From positions 62,001 through 126,000 of the forward strand of contig CAYJOL010000003.1 of assembly GCA_964371785.1 (NCBI GenBank): DNA of 64,000 nucleotides, given 5' to 3'. Numbering within the stretch: position 1 is the stretch's first letter; each line of letters opens with the position of its first letter. Positions 11,701 to 18,586 of the stretch are shown here, in pieces. Made by a program: the position numbers and the translations under genes. The stretch comes from CAVQCT01 sp964371785. GTDB lineage: Bacteria > Zixibacteria > MSB-5A5 > GN15 > FEB-12. The notes below the pieces were generated by a model. It did not search any database. It saw only the letters and a list, made by a program, of their open reading frames with translations, and was not told the DNA's origin.

Positions 11701-11954
11701 TCTCTCTTTCGCAGAACTATCCAAATCCATTCAACCCAACCACAACTATCGAGTTTGCGTTGCCAGTAGCGGCTGAGTGGAACCTCGTGATCTACAATAT
11801 CCTTGGACAGGAAGTTGAAAGCTGGAATGACAAGAGCGAGCCGGGTTATGTAAAAGTCGAGTGGGATGCCCAGAAATACGCTTCAGGTGTGTATTTCTAT
11901 CGTCTGAAGGCTGGAGAGTTCAGCAGCACCAAGAAGATGGTCTTGCTGAAGTAA
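2718..11954 (+). CDS. Giant secreted protein of cysteine-rich Ig-like repeats with cohesin-like, dockerin and sorting domains
   Basis: 3078 residues. The GTG start is supported by GGGGAG seven bases upstream and a classical signal peptide. Next come an N-terminal domain, an Asp/Glu-rich segment flanked by cysteines (residues ~296-327), and about 24 tandem repeats of ~85-90 residues (~330-2600). Most repeats carry four cysteines in a fixed pattern: C-x6-C near the start, 'ICFTP' in the middle, 'DxCG' near the end. Repeat 2 is split by a ~200-residue insert. After the repeats come a cohesin-like region (~2600-2780), a dockerin-like Asp/Asn calcium segment (~2808-2880) and a C-terminal QNYPNPFNP tail (2995-3078) typical of type IX-like sorting or FlgD-Ig tails. 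It is probably a cell-surface adhesin or scaffold; the ligand is unknown. Confidence 0.9.
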   Translation: MGKWLQPAILILLLLIALPSVAQTGKEGGLADATFYNPYTNNPPGPPPNYNLVDSSYFQGVPSMPEPLDNHAGGYYIFNDTAAGKWYIANYIFTRGSSLDQFHGCILVTLDQDPAPNVNIWSQGFELSSDLIQNDRWGWVKWPTSIAPNLYEIWWDITIDYSTIHDTGDFRDTLGVSVAGCAIDFNIWSTAHGQSFSPSKIFLGDDMTPLDDVPGFHDTYSGVWDQYQQNNPTVDPNSSRFTSKSLPGATYNKNGLISTGTSYGNRYAGSWAYEANGVQFSTLFCPPSYPPSFVSCEDEDESDNSDEDDDECDNNHDGEDDEDEGNCARTYVVCFGGSIMDTIRATDPNPADMLSMGILYGAGSLYAPSTVTPNTGIYTLTPDTSGLYTVAFVVDDGTGLADTMEVTYTVTVSTPPAVNLPDDTTMFLCNPGQICLPLEVLDAECDITSITTNFGQYTGTLANFDQVGRINQLGGSISQIGGGQPGKVLLAAGDFVPPVNALSGVSVSLPNFVYADHVVNYGSFPNGAEPGNSADYLLGSPTDLTYTTPGAGGPDGGAGDGSIAFSAGQYCSVGFPQYVTACNGANVDFVIFTNTNGGGTATLQFKKDGVAVHSITRSIPGGPASSGVGGVTFDLPDGLTFNQVKVTCQSGTLEIDAFAARTAPSATLSDVCFPADTAGTYEIIATATDTCGTAVSDTTLVTVNLNRPPVANAGADFARYLCQISQVCFGVSFSDPDNNLASTQLYSGPGTLNGTQVCFTPSIAGSYTFVIKATDSCGLSDYDTVVVGVSLNSPPVASNPAPMNIYQCLPTQVCYAFTATDPNGGPLTWQHIYGAGSITPSGQFCFTPVATGTYSAIVMVSDSCGANDTTTITYNVTVNAKPVAVDPSTPVALSLCAGEQVCYQFTATDANGGTQVWTKLSGSGTLSSGGLWCFTPSATGAYPVTVAVADSCGAADTTTLTYHVTLNDPPQIAFGSDTTVALCAPQPICLSYGVSDPQGMAGLTEVMMSGFGSLDTAGNQICFTPTTAGCYDFIMRVADSCGAFDLDTIRACVSFGEIASIECPADTIDVSLCSADNVCQMLNVSPAGATITTTLGTYSDGSLCFNAAASGIYNARVVASTSCSADTCDIIFKVNISEPAQITCPTTVQRFICSPDTVCIPVSVNGTGVVVTVSPIGTYQSGSICFLADTSGHYVLNVTATTGCGNAACTIEADVTVNTFPVAVNPPSPVDTFVCQTGSLCYQFAASDANNETLSWSKLSGNGTISATGQWCFDVTSSGTYTVTAKVADSCGAADTVSLTYNITVDQKPNIALGNDTTIFICASGRVCVPYQVSDADANIESIQLLTANGVVDTLNSSICFIPPSAGFYQFIVKVTDSCQKFDIDTVDVTIQLDNAPVADAGADQNIFQCAPAQICWPVGAADPDGNLTTVELVNGPGTFDGTSICFTPNQSWCYEFVLKATDACGLTDFDTVAVCVNINQPPVANAGSDQTLFQCTPAQICWPVSFSDPDNNLVSGALVQGPGSYDGSSVCFTPGGSGSYLFVLEATDGCGVKDRDTVVINVTANSAPTCQVPNDTVVFQCAPAQVCLPAFGQDSDGNLSFCQVNVGTLSGNNWCYTPTSSQTVTVTMHCEDECGAICESEFTVEFQINEAPQISFGNDTTLALCAPQQICLPYFLSDGNAPRPMAVTLLAGPGSLDTANAQVCFTPSSDGAYTFIVKAQDECGLSDQDTINVTVDLNSAPVANAGGDQTLYLCDNTTEMCWPASCFDPDGNLTDCIFSGPGLYDGTSICFTPTASGDYVFSLRAIDECGAEMTSTATIHVTVNSAPIIAFGNDTTVALCTPEQICLPYSITDPNGVSGLIEMMVSGSGTIDTANNRICFTPTTAGTYEFIAKVKDSCLASDRDTISVTVSFGAAATIVNCPSGAIDVPLCSADEVCYMLTIQPSTATVTTSLGNYSGGNLCFQADTSGVYNVRVIATADCGADTCDMTFNVVIGTVAHITCPPAQQMFICGPQDVCIPVQIQKRSLQVTVSPIGTYDAGYVCFPADSSGHYVLQLIATTECGSDTCQLIADITIDSPPVAIDPTTPVDTFICTQGDICYQFGAGDPNGGTLTWTRLTGAGTVSTSGQWCFTADASADYSVTAQVADSCGRADTTTLTYKVTLNTAPVVALGADHTEALCNAGQLCYPYSVIDADNNVTSEQLVTSVGTLDTAANQLCFTPDTAGVYTFIVSVGDACGLVDSDTMKVTVHINSAPVVNAGTDQTMFLCAASQVCWNASGTDVDDNLDSCYIVGATGVYSSGHVCFTPDTAGVYRFILRGVDACGLSDQDTVLVTIGLNSPPLCELPGDTNIFQCSPTQISLPVSASDPDLNFDHCELLSGPGSIVGGQWVYLPTTNQSVSVKIMCVDACGASCVDSFRVSITLNSKPVVDLGPDLTEFLCGQQQICWPISVTDANNNVSTVELLTPNGTVDLPNSRICFSAPVGENTYTFIVKATDVCGAVDIDTSTVTIKYNAPPVLNIPTSFVAYLDEAGQFCFDPQATDEDNNLAGVAVTSPASYNTGSGEICFAADTTGNYCMTVTAVDSCGEQAVKQVCVRIEIDECIHVQIEKSHNSYQGQIQTLDIYLNGSGRELGGFDLLIAYDGSALGVTGAVPGTLFGDCHWEYFNYRFGVDGNCGTGCPSGLLHIIGIADMNNGAYHPSCFLKNMYGSLAQLQFLVSNDRSLECQYVPVKFFWYDCGDNSFSSRSGDTLWVSREVFDYEGNSITDNSHPFPSYQGTNDVCLIGEPGKPTALRCVDFTNGGIDIVCADSIDARGDVNLNQITYEIADAVLFSNYFVYGLQVFRINVEGQIAATDVNADGLTLSVADLVYMIRVVTGDAQRIPKLNPDQHFTAELRVSGDVLSITQSDTRVGAICLTIDGDARPELSENASSMELRYNFDGSVTRVLVFDLEGKSFLETGKVLKLNGAGRIKNVEIGSYDGYVMAAKVSDLPDKFSLSQNYPNPFNPTTTIEFALPVAAEWNLVIYNILGQEVESWNDKSEPGYVKVEWDAQKYASGVYFYRLKAGEFSSTKKMVLLK

Positions 11955-11976
11955 TTTTCTTCAGACTCCCTTACAC

Positions 11977-12006
11977 AAGCCCTCAGTAATGAGGGCTTTG
12001 TTTTTT
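11977..12006 (+). terminator. Intrinsic terminator of the giant repeat gene
   Basis: Perfect 9-bp stem AAGCCCTCA/TGAGGGCTT with a GTAA loop, followed by TGTTTTTT, 22 bases after the stop codon. Confidence 0.9.
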
Positions 12007-12031
12007 GCAGTCAGATGTTCTTGGATAAGAC

Positions 12032-12313
12032 TTATGGTTTTAGATCGACAACCGTAGCTCCCCAGCTGCCGCCACTGCCCTCTTCGTGACGAAACGAAAG
12101 AACGTGCGGATGACTTTCAAGCAGGGTATGCACGATTCTCCGTTTGACGCCAATCCCTTTGCCATGCACAATACGCAGTTTGTACACCCTCTTTTCCAGG
12201 CAGGCATCGATATACGCCCCGACCACCTCCTTGGTTTCTTCGGGGGCAAACATATGCAAATCGAGCGTACCGTCGATCGGATACTCGACCGGTGAATCAT
12301 CGTGTTCTGACAT
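12032..12313 (-). CDS. Small MutS-related (Smr) domain protein
   Basis: A compact 93-residue Smr domain. It shows the DLHMFAPEE opening strand, the 'IVHGKGIG' loop and the terminal 'GSWGATVVDL' strand expected of the MutS2/Smr C-terminal nuclease or branched-DNA/RNA-binding fold. The frame extends upstream to an ATG at 12472, but the extra 53 residues are low quality and would nearly abut the divergent neighbour. The ATG at 12313 has no Shine-Dalgarno but lies nine bases after a good -10 element, consistent with leaderless or near-leaderless translation. The standalone Smr role (nuclease or ribosome rescue) is known for the family but not shown here. Confidence 0.8.
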   Translation of the reverse strand: MSEHDDSPVEYPIDGTLDLHMFAPEETKEVVGAYIDACLEKRVYKLRIVHGKGIGVKRRIVHTLLESHPHVLSFRHEEGSGGSWGATVVDLKP

Positions 12314-12322
12314 AGCAAAATC

Positions 12323-12351
12323 AGTATAGTGTTTTCGCGGGCCCGCAGCAA
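12323..12351 (-). promoter_or_regulatory. Promoter of the smr gene, nearly leaderless
   Basis: On the minus strand: TTGCTG (12351-12346), a 17-base spacer and TATACT (12328-12323). The predicted start of transcription falls two or three bases before the ATG at 12313. Confidence 0.5.
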
Positions 12352-12477
12352 CATCAGCCTGGCCCGGCCGGCTGGTATAGTGGTCCGGTTTTTCTTTCGG
12401 CGATATAGCAAAATTCGAACTTGCCTGAATCCCTTTGTGTGCCGACAATAGAAGTACTTTGTGGATAGGCATATGGG

Positions 12478-13353
12478 ATGCTTATGAATCGACTACTTTT
12501 TTATGTACTCATGTTCTTGGTTGTCTCAGATTCTCCAGCTACAGCCGGCTCGGTGACCAGGACACTCAATCAGATAGCCGAAATATTCCGTCAAACTGAT
12601 ACCTCCATAGTCACTGATGACAGCATCAGCATTATGTCGTATTCCTTCATCAATGACAGCTTCAAGGTCGAGGCCATTCTGGTCAAGCCGCCCCGCGCGG
12701 TGAAGGCTCCCGCAATTGTACTAATTCCCGGATATGATCTTACAGCTGCTGATTTCATCTCCAAAGCCGTCAGATTCGCCCGGGCAGGATTTATCTGCCT
12801 TACGATAACGGAGCCGGGGTTCGGACGATCGGAAGGTAAACCAGACTTATGCGGTCTTGCTACTCTCGGGGCAGTTTCGACCGGCGTCAAGAAACTGATC
12901 GCCGAACCCGGGGTTGACAGTTCTCGATTGGGAATTATGGGCTACGCTCGAGGCGCCACCACAGCTTCGCTTCTGGCGACCCGGACCCACTGGTTCAGGG
13001 CGGCCGCGTTTGTCGGTGGAATCTATGACTTCAAGCAGATGTATGAAAAGTCCCCCATCCCGGACATTAAGGCGGCGATAGCGAACGAAATTGACCCGAC
13101 CCCGGATGCCCTTGAAGCACGGTCATCGCTGTCTCAAATGGCCAAGCTGAGTTGCCCGGTCCTGATAGTGCATGGCGTAAGCGACATAAACTCCCCGCCG
13201 ACACAGGCGTTGGCGCTCCGGGAGGAACTCGACAAGCTCCGCAAACCGTACGAATTTCATCTGCTCGGCGGCAAGAAAGATCCTTCGGCAGACCTCTCTC
13301 CCCTTGAACTCAGCGTGGCCTTTTTTCAGAAAATACTCGCAGGCTCGAACTGA
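12478..13353 (+). CDS. Exported alpha/beta-hydrolase-fold protein lacking Ser and His nucleophile residues
   Basis: 291 residues with an N-terminal signal peptide and the alpha/beta-hydrolase (dienelactone hydrolase/S9-like) core: 'VLIPGYD' oxyanion strand, nucleophile elbow, and 'VLIVHGVSD' acid strand. The elbow reads G-Y-A-R-G, with A157 in place of the catalytic Ser (codon GCT). The region where the catalytic His is expected near the C-terminus reads GGKKDPS with no His. The acid Asp is retained. The protein is therefore probably a pseudohydrolase of the periplasm. The start could equally be the ATG at 12484; no strong ribosome-binding site decides it. It is divergent from smr and upstream of the M3 peptidase gene. 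Confidence 0.75.
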   Translation: MLMNRLLFYVLMFLVVSDSPATAGSVTRTLNQIAEIFRQTDTSIVTDDSISIMSYSFINDSFKVEAILVKPPRAVKAPAIVLIPGYDLTAADFISKAVRFARAGFICLTITEPGFGRSEGKPDLCGLATLGAVSTGVKKLIAEPGVDSSRLGIMGYARGATTASLLATRTHWFRAAAFVGGIYDFKQMYEKSPIPDIKAAIANEIDPTPDALEARSSLSQMAKLSCPVLIVHGVSDINSPPTQALALREELDKLRKPYEFHLLGGKKDPSADLSPLELSVAFFQKILAGSN

Positions 13354-13459
13354 CCCAACTTCGTAGTAGACTCACAATTTGCGCCGTGGCTTGCTATTGT
13401 CGCCCGATATATTTATCTTCTCATTATCGAATTGCCAAACTGAAACTCCGGAGATACCA

Positions 13460-15277
13460 ATGAGTTCACCAAAGACAATACCGGCGGCGCCCCGATGGGA
13501 CCTTGAGTCGATTTTCCCCGGCGGCAGTCGCTCCCCACAGTTCAAACAGCATCGTCAAAATGTAGCCGCGAGTATCGAACGTCTTGAAGCACGTGTCGAT
13601 GACATCCGAAAGCCGATTTCAGACAATTCGCTCGAGAGCTGGGTCACTTTCATCCTGCAGCTCCAGTCATTGGCCGACGATGTTGAGCTGGTCAACTCCT
13701 TTGCCGGCTGCCTGACGTCGCAAAATGTGGAAGACAATCTCGCGGACGCAATTACGGGCGAAGGTCAGGAATATAGTTCACGCTGGCTCAAGCTCCGTAC
13801 AGTGCTGGAAGCCGAAGCCATGTGCCAGTCCGATGACCAGTGGAGGAAGCTTCTGGCCGATAAGAGGCTGGCCGGTGTTGAGTACTATCTGAACGAGCGC
13901 CGGGAGCTGGCTAAATCCAAAATGCCGGTGGAACTTGAGTCACTGGCGCTGGACTTGTCAGTTAACGGTTACCATGCCTGGAACCAACTGTACGATAAAA
14001 TGGCCGGCGAACTCAAAGCGGAATTCACTGATAACGGGAAGTCATCGATCGTGTCGATGGGCCAATTGGCGACCAAAATGTCTGATCCCCGCCGCGATAT
14101 TCGAAAACAGGCTTTTGAGAAATTGAATGAGGCCTGGCGTTCCCGGGCTGATCTGGCGGCGATGGCTCTGAATTTTCAAGCCGGATACCGCCTTTCACTT
14201 TACAAAAGACGAGACTGGGAGTCTCCATTGTATGAGCCGCTCAAGCTGGCCCGAATGGAACAGCGGACGCTCGATGCAATGTGGAGCGCCGTGCGTAAGG
14301 GAGCGCCGAAACTCAAGCCATATGTCGAAGCCAAAAAGAAACTGCTGGGGATAGACAAATTCAGTTGGTACGACCAGTTCGCGCCCTGCGGGACAGTCGA
14401 CAAGCTGTATGCGTTCGATGAAGCGGGTGACTTCGTCTGCGAGAACATGGCGCGTTTCTCCAAACACATGGCGGAGTTTTCCCGGATGGCCCTGGATAAA
14501 AACTGGATCGAGGCCGAAGATCGCCCGGGAAAACGGGGCGGTGGATTCTGTACCGGACTGGGACCGCTCAAGCAATCCCGTATCTTCATGACGTATGCCG
14601 GCAGCTATGAAAATCTGCTCACTCTGGCGCATGAACTCGGACACGCTTACCACAGCTGGGTTCTCAACGATAAGCCGGTCTTTGCTACCTGGTACCCGAT
14701 GAATCTGGCCGAGACGGCGTCAACTTTCGCCGAGGCGCTGGTGACCGATGCTGCGCTGGCTCATGCGAATGACCCGCAGGAAAAGCTGATGTTGCTCGAA
14801 CAGAAACTCCAGGGCGGCTACACCATGTTCACCGACATCCATTCACGGTATTTATTCGACCGATCCTTCTATGCGAAGCGAAAAGCTGGAATTCTCAATA
14901 AGGAAGAGTTAAGCGAACTGATGGTGCAGGCACAGAAAGAAGCTTTCGGTGAATTGCTTGATCCATCCGGATACCATCCGTTGTTCTGGTGCACCAAACT
15001 CCACTTTTATATTACCGATTCGCCTTTCTATAATTTCCCGTACACGTTCGGGTTCTTGTTTTCAGCCGGCGTGTACAGCCGGGCCAAACACGAGGGTCCG
15101 TCGTTTGCCCAGAAGTATAGGGATCTCCTCGCCGATACCGGCAGTATGTCGACCGAAGATGTCGCCAGAAAGCATCTCGGCGTGGATCTCTCCAGGGAGG
15201 AATTCTGGACGGAAGCGGTCGAGAGTGTTGTTTCCGATGTCGATGAATTCGTCAAGCTGGCGGCAAAGAGGAGATAA
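13460..15277 (+). CDS. M3-family oligoendopeptidase (PepF-like)
   Basis: 605 residues. The HELGH zinc motif (391-395) is followed by the second-helix Glu segment 'NLAETASTFAEAL', as in thimet/oligoendopeptidase F peptidases, which hydrolyse short cytoplasmic peptides. The helical N-terminal domain ('AAPRWDLESIFPGG') is the family's characteristic beginning. The frame opens at 13379, but the ATG at 13460 has a CCGGAG site six bases upstream and starts at the family's normal position, so the earlier start is rejected. There is no signal peptide, so the enzyme is cytoplasmic. The ribosome-binding site of alkC overlaps its 3' end, so the two genes are co-transcribed. Confidence 0.95.
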   Translation: MSSPKTIPAAPRWDLESIFPGGSRSPQFKQHRQNVAASIERLEARVDDIRKPISDNSLESWVTFILQLQSLADDVELVNSFAGCLTSQNVEDNLADAITGEGQEYSSRWLKLRTVLEAEAMCQSDDQWRKLLADKRLAGVEYYLNERRELAKSKMPVELESLALDLSVNGYHAWNQLYDKMAGELKAEFTDNGKSSIVSMGQLATKMSDPRRDIRKQAFEKLNEAWRSRADLAAMALNFQAGYRLSLYKRRDWESPLYEPLKLARMEQRTLDAMWSAVRKGAPKLKPYVEAKKKLLGIDKFSWYDQFAPCGTVDKLYAFDEAGDFVCENMARFSKHMAEFSRMALDKNWIEAEDRPGKRGGGFCTGLGPLKQSRIFMTYAGSYENLLTLAHELGHAYHSWVLNDKPVFATWYPMNLAETASTFAEALVTDAALAHANDPQEKLMLLEQKLQGGYTMFTDIHSRYLFDRSFYAKRKAGILNKEELSELMVQAQKEAFGELLDPSGYHPLFWCTKLHFYITDSPFYNFPYTFGFLFSAGVYSRAKHEGPSFAQKYRDLLADTGSMSTEDVARKHLGVDLSREEFWTEAVESVVSDVDEFVKLAAKRR

Positions 15278-15282
15278 GAAGA

Positions 15283-16395
15283 GTGCCGCAAGGGGTCGAC
15301 GGCGTACCGGATTCCGGTCTGTGGAAGGACTATCTCAATGACAAATCGCTTGGTCTGCTGGCGTCCGAGCTCAAGTCGGCTTACCGGCGGTTCGATCGGG
15401 ACGGTTTCTTGGCAGCGGTGCTTACGGAAGATTTTTTCGCCCGGGAACTGAAGGACCGTATGGCACGGGTGGCCCAGGTGCTGCACGATTTTATGCCGGA
15501 TGACTACTCCGCGACCACCGAAGTTTTCATAGAAGCCGCTCCGAGACTGAAAACCTTCCTCAATCTATGTCTCATGTCGTACATCGAGCAATTCGGATTG
15601 GACGATCTGAAGACTTCGGTGAAGGCGATGGAGTCGATGACCCAGTATAGTTCCGCCGAGTTCGCCATACGGCCGTTCATGAACCGATACACGCAACAGA
15701 TGATCCCTGTGTTGCACCGCTGGGCGGCAAGCCCCAACGAACATGTCAGGAGGCTGGCGGCGGAGGGTTCGCGGCCGCGGGGGGTCTGGACGGCCCACAT
15801 TGACGCGTTCCGGAAAGACCCGGCCCCCGTTATCGAGTTGCTCGATAAGCTGCGAACAGATGCCTCACTGTATGTCAGAAAGGCTGTTGCCAACAATCTC
15901 AATGACATTTCAAAAGATCATCCTGACGAAGTCATCAAAGTCGCGACCAGATGGAAAAGAGAAGGCAATGCGCATACCGATTGGATTGTCCGCCACGCCT
16001 GTCGGTCGCTTATCAAGCAGGGTGACAAGCGAGTCTTTCCGCTTTTGGGATTTGCGGCCTCACCCAAAGTCCGGGTAGTCGATCTCAGCCTGAAGCCGAA
16101 ACAAATAACTATCGGTGACAGCGCGGAGCTTTCGTGCGTCATTCACTCCGAAGCAACCAAAGTGCAGAAGCTGTCTATCGACTACCGCCTTCATTTCCGC
16201 TCCAAACGGGGCGGGACTACCTCCCGCGTATTCAAGCTGTCTGAAAAGAGTCTGTCCAAAGATGGGTCGCTTCCGATCAAAACCCGGCGCTCTTTCCGCA
16301 ATACGAGCACGCGTACGCACTACGCCGGACCTCACAAGCTGGAATTGATTATTAACGGTACCGTGTACCAGACGCTGGAATTCACGCTGCGCTGA
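15283..16395 (+). CDS. alkC: AlkC-type 3-methyladenine DNA glycosylase with C-terminal Ig-like extension
   Basis: HEAT-like-repeat DNA alkylation repair protein. Conserved AlkC stretches include 'SSEFAxRPF'-like, 'HVRRLAAEGSRPRG' and 'VRKAVANNLNDISKDHP', ending with 'DWIVRHACRSLIKQG'. AlkC excises N3-methyladenine and N3-methylcytosine without base flipping (family knowledge). Residues ~255-370 form an additional beta-rich domain resembling the Ig-like C-terminal domain of a subset of AlkC proteins. The GTG start is supported by AGAGGAG overlapping the stop of the M3 peptidase gene, so the genes are translationally close. Confidence 0.9.
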   Translation: MPQGVDGVPDSGLWKDYLNDKSLGLLASELKSAYRRFDRDGFLAAVLTEDFFARELKDRMARVAQVLHDFMPDDYSATTEVFIEAAPRLKTFLNLCLMSYIEQFGLDDLKTSVKAMESMTQYSSAEFAIRPFMNRYTQQMIPVLHRWAASPNEHVRRLAAEGSRPRGVWTAHIDAFRKDPAPVIELLDKLRTDASLYVRKAVANNLNDISKDHPDEVIKVATRWKREGNAHTDWIVRHACRSLIKQGDKRVFPLLGFAASPKVRVVDLSLKPKQITIGDSAELSCVIHSEATKVQKLSIDYRLHFRSKRGGTTSRVFKLSEKSLSKDGSLPIKTRRSFRNTSTRTHYAGPHKLELIINGTVYQTLEFTLR

Positions 16396-16500
16396 GCTCT
16401 TTCACTTCTGCTGTCCGGGAACTTTAGCCCGATTTCAACCGGCCGGAACTCTCCGATATTCGCAATGTTTCACAATTACCCAACGTTGAAGGACCACCTA

Positions 16501-17079
16501 TTGATTAAACGACCTCACATATGCGTGTTATTAATCGCAGTCGGCGCTCTGTTAATCGGCGTCATGACCTGGACGACCACTCTAACCGCTGGCAAGACGG
16601 CCGGTAACGCACGAGGAAGGACTGATATGTATCACCAGCCAGGGAGAGATAGTATGATGGTGAAAATCCACAAGTCCGACGAGGAATGGCGGAAGGAACT
16701 GACTCCCGAAGCGTATCGAGTCACGCGGCAAAAGGGAACCGAGCCGGCGTTCACCGGGGAATACTACAATTTCCACCGCGACGGTGTGTATCGGTGCATC
16801 TGCTGTGGAAATCCGCTGTTTGACTCGCGTACCAAGTTCGAGTCCGGTTCAGGATGGCCGAGCTTTTACCGCCCGATTGCTGATAGCGACATAGTTGAAA
16901 AGATCGATGACAGCTGGTTGGGAATCCGCACGGAAATAGAATGCTCCAATTGCGGGGCACACCTGGGGCATGTTTTTGATGACGGACCCAAGCCGACCGG
17001 ACTTCGATATTGCATCAATTCCGCGTCCCTCAAATTTGAGGAACGGAATCAGCCGGACTCATCGCATACGACGGAATAG
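16501..17079 (+). CDS. msrB: Membrane-anchored peptide methionine-R-sulfoxide reductase MsrB
   Basis: The catalytic domain has both zinc CxxC pairs ('CICCG' and 'CSNCG'), the 'SGSGWPSF' substrate motif, 'GAHLGHVFDDGP', and the resolving/catalytic Cys in 'RYCINSASL'. It reduces methionine-R-sulfoxide in proteins. A hydrophobic helix preceded by Lys-Arg (residues ~2-27) suggests a signal anchor, placing the enzyme in the periplasm. I chose TTG at 16501 because AAGGA lies seven bases upstream. ATG at 16465 is possible. A second strong site (GAGGAAGGA) precedes ATG at 16627, which would give a soluble 150-residue form. Dual targeting from one gene is therefore conceivable. Confidence 0.9.
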   Translation: MIKRPHICVLLIAVGALLIGVMTWTTTLTAGKTAGNARGRTDMYHQPGRDSMMVKIHKSDEEWRKELTPEAYRVTRQKGTEPAFTGEYYNFHRDGVYRCICCGNPLFDSRTKFESGSGWPSFYRPIADSDIVEKIDDSWLGIRTEIECSNCGAHLGHVFDDGPKPTGLRYCINSASLKFEERNQPDSSHTTE

Positions 17080-17096
17080 GTGCCTTCTCCGTCGCG

Positions 17097-17300
17097 TCAA
17101 ACCGATTCGGACGGCGGGATAACATCGAACGATGTTCTGCCAGTTTCGAGCATGAGCTTAACATAGGGCAGACACAGTCCGCACTTCTTGCCAAAATCTA
17201 CATGAGATTGCAACTGTTGGACGTTGCTCACCCCGGCCTGCGCGGCGATCTTCTTGAGCTCGCTAAAGGTTCGGTCAAAACAAACACATTTGGTGACCAT
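17097..17300 (-). CDS. BFD-like [2Fe-2S] ferredoxin
   Basis: 67 residues with the C-x-C ... C-x2-C arrangement of the bacterioferritin-associated ferredoxin/(2Fe-2S)-binding domain: 'KCVCFDRTF' near the start and 'KKCGLC' in the middle. Such proteins donate electrons for iron release or act as small Fe-S modules. There is no bacterioferritin next to it. It converges with msrB and may share the leftward unit with the upstream thyX. Confidence 0.8.
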   Translation of the reverse strand: MVTKCVCFDRTFSELKKIAAQAGVSNVQQLQSHVDFGKKCGLCLPYVKLMLETGRTSFDVIPPSESV

Positions 17301-17353
17301 CTGGGAAGATCCGAATATTGGAGTGAATGGGTAGCGATTGAATTCTGATTGTC

Positions 17354-18214
17354 TTACAGATTCTCAATCTGATCCATTTTTACAAGAAACTCTTCTGCTT
17401 CGCGCTTGGATAATCCCCGCTCGATGAGTTGTTCTTTGGTGAACTGGCATTCGGCAAGCTTGTCTTTGAGCAATTTCAACTCATTGGCAGAGAAGTAAGC
17501 GGCGTTCACGGAATAATCCATGAATGCTTCGAAGGCCATCGGGCAGACCGCTTTTACCATATCGGCCATGATAAGCGCATATTCACGGATTTCCTGTTGC
17601 GCATGCGGGTCCATGCGAAGTCTCAAAAAGTGAAACAGATTGTGTAAGTCAATCTTCCAGTACCACTCAGTATACAACGACAGCGGAAGATTTATTCTGG
17701 CTAACTCTCGCGCTAATCCGGTGTCGACGAACTCCATGTACCGGTTGTACGCATCCTTCTGCGAACTCTTCAAGTAATCAAGCAGCCGGTGTTTGAGTTC
17801 GTCCGGCACTTCGTCTTCGGAGCGGCCCTGCTTGTTGACGCTCGACTGGAACCGGATGTCTTCGGGGTCAGGCAGGTAAAACTCTTCCTTCATCACGGAG
17901 TAACGGCCGGAGTATTCATTGACATTCGCCGAGCGATGCCGGATCCATTGCCGCGCGACAAAGATGGGCAGTTTGACGTGGAATTTGAATTCGACCATTT
18001 CGAACGGAGTGGTATGCTTGTGGCGCATCAGGTAGCGGATCAACCCCCGGTCCTCGGAGACTTTCTTTGTCCCTTTACCGTAGCTGACACGAGCCGCCTG
18101 CACAATCGACTCATCCGATCCCATATAGTCAATCAGACGCACAAAACCGCTGTCCAGAACCTTGAATTCCTTGTCAAGCAGGGCGTCCGCTTCAATATTT
18201 TCTACATGTGCCAC
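17354..18214 (-). CDS. thyX: Flavin-dependent thymidylate synthase ThyX
   Basis: The RHRSANVNEYSGRYS segment is the ThyX signature (RHR-x7-S). The surrounding 'RQWIRHR' and 'DLHNLFHFLRLRMD' segments form the FAD/dUMP sites. The enzyme methylates dUMP with methylene-tetrahydrofolate and FADH2. I place the start at GTG 18214 because GAGG lies six bases upstream. A TTG at 18226 would add four residues but has no ribosome-binding site. The ~70-residue helical C-terminus extends past the minimal fold. Confidence 0.95.
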   Translation of the reverse strand: MAHVENIEADALLDKEFKVLDSGFVRLIDYMGSDESIVQAARVSYGKGTKKVSEDRGLIRYLMRHKHTTPFEMVEFKFHVKLPIFVARQWIRHRSANVNEYSGRYSVMKEEFYLPDPEDIRFQSSVNKQGRSEDEVPDELKHRLLDYLKSSQKDAYNRYMEFVDTGLARELARINLPLSLYTEWYWKIDLHNLFHFLRLRMDPHAQQEIREYALIMADMVKAVCPMAFEAFMDYSVNAAYFSANELKLLKDKLAECQFTKEQLIERGLSKREAEEFLVKMDQIENL

Positions 18215-18226
18215 ATCAATCCTCAA

Positions 18227-18586
18227 GAGTTTTGCTGGAAGGAAAATATAACACCGGCCATGGCTCCGGACAAGGATTTAAAGGTCACAAAAAAGCACCG
18301 CTATAGCGTCGATCTTATTTCGCGCCTTGTTGGCAGAATGTTCATTCGGCCCAGAGGTAAAGTGCCGTGCACAGATCACGCTGGTCGGCCTGTCGAGACG
18401 CGGGTAAGTCACCATGACTAAATAGATTATTCAAGTCAACGACTGACTCCCGGTGGTCTGCCGAGTAGCTCGCAGATTATACGAGCGCTGCTTTTTTTGG
18501 CGGCAAGATTGCTTTTGCCCGCAAATATATTATCTTGCCTGACCAATAAAGAAAAACTGCAGAATGTTCTTCATAAGGAGTAATGT
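18227..18586. other. Divergent intergenic region between thyX and the M32 gene, with nested inverted repeats
   Basis: There is no gene here. At 18502-18509 and 18532-18539 lies a perfect 8-bp inverted repeat (GGCAAGAT/ATCTTGCC) separated by 22 bases, and inside it TTTGC-CC-GCAAA (18514-18525). An A/T-rich -10-like TATATTATCTT sits between the arms. This is a candidate operator for the M32 carboxypeptidase gene. A weak GCTCG/CGAGC hairpin followed by GCTGCTTTTTTT lies just upstream (18467-18499). Confidence 0.4.
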
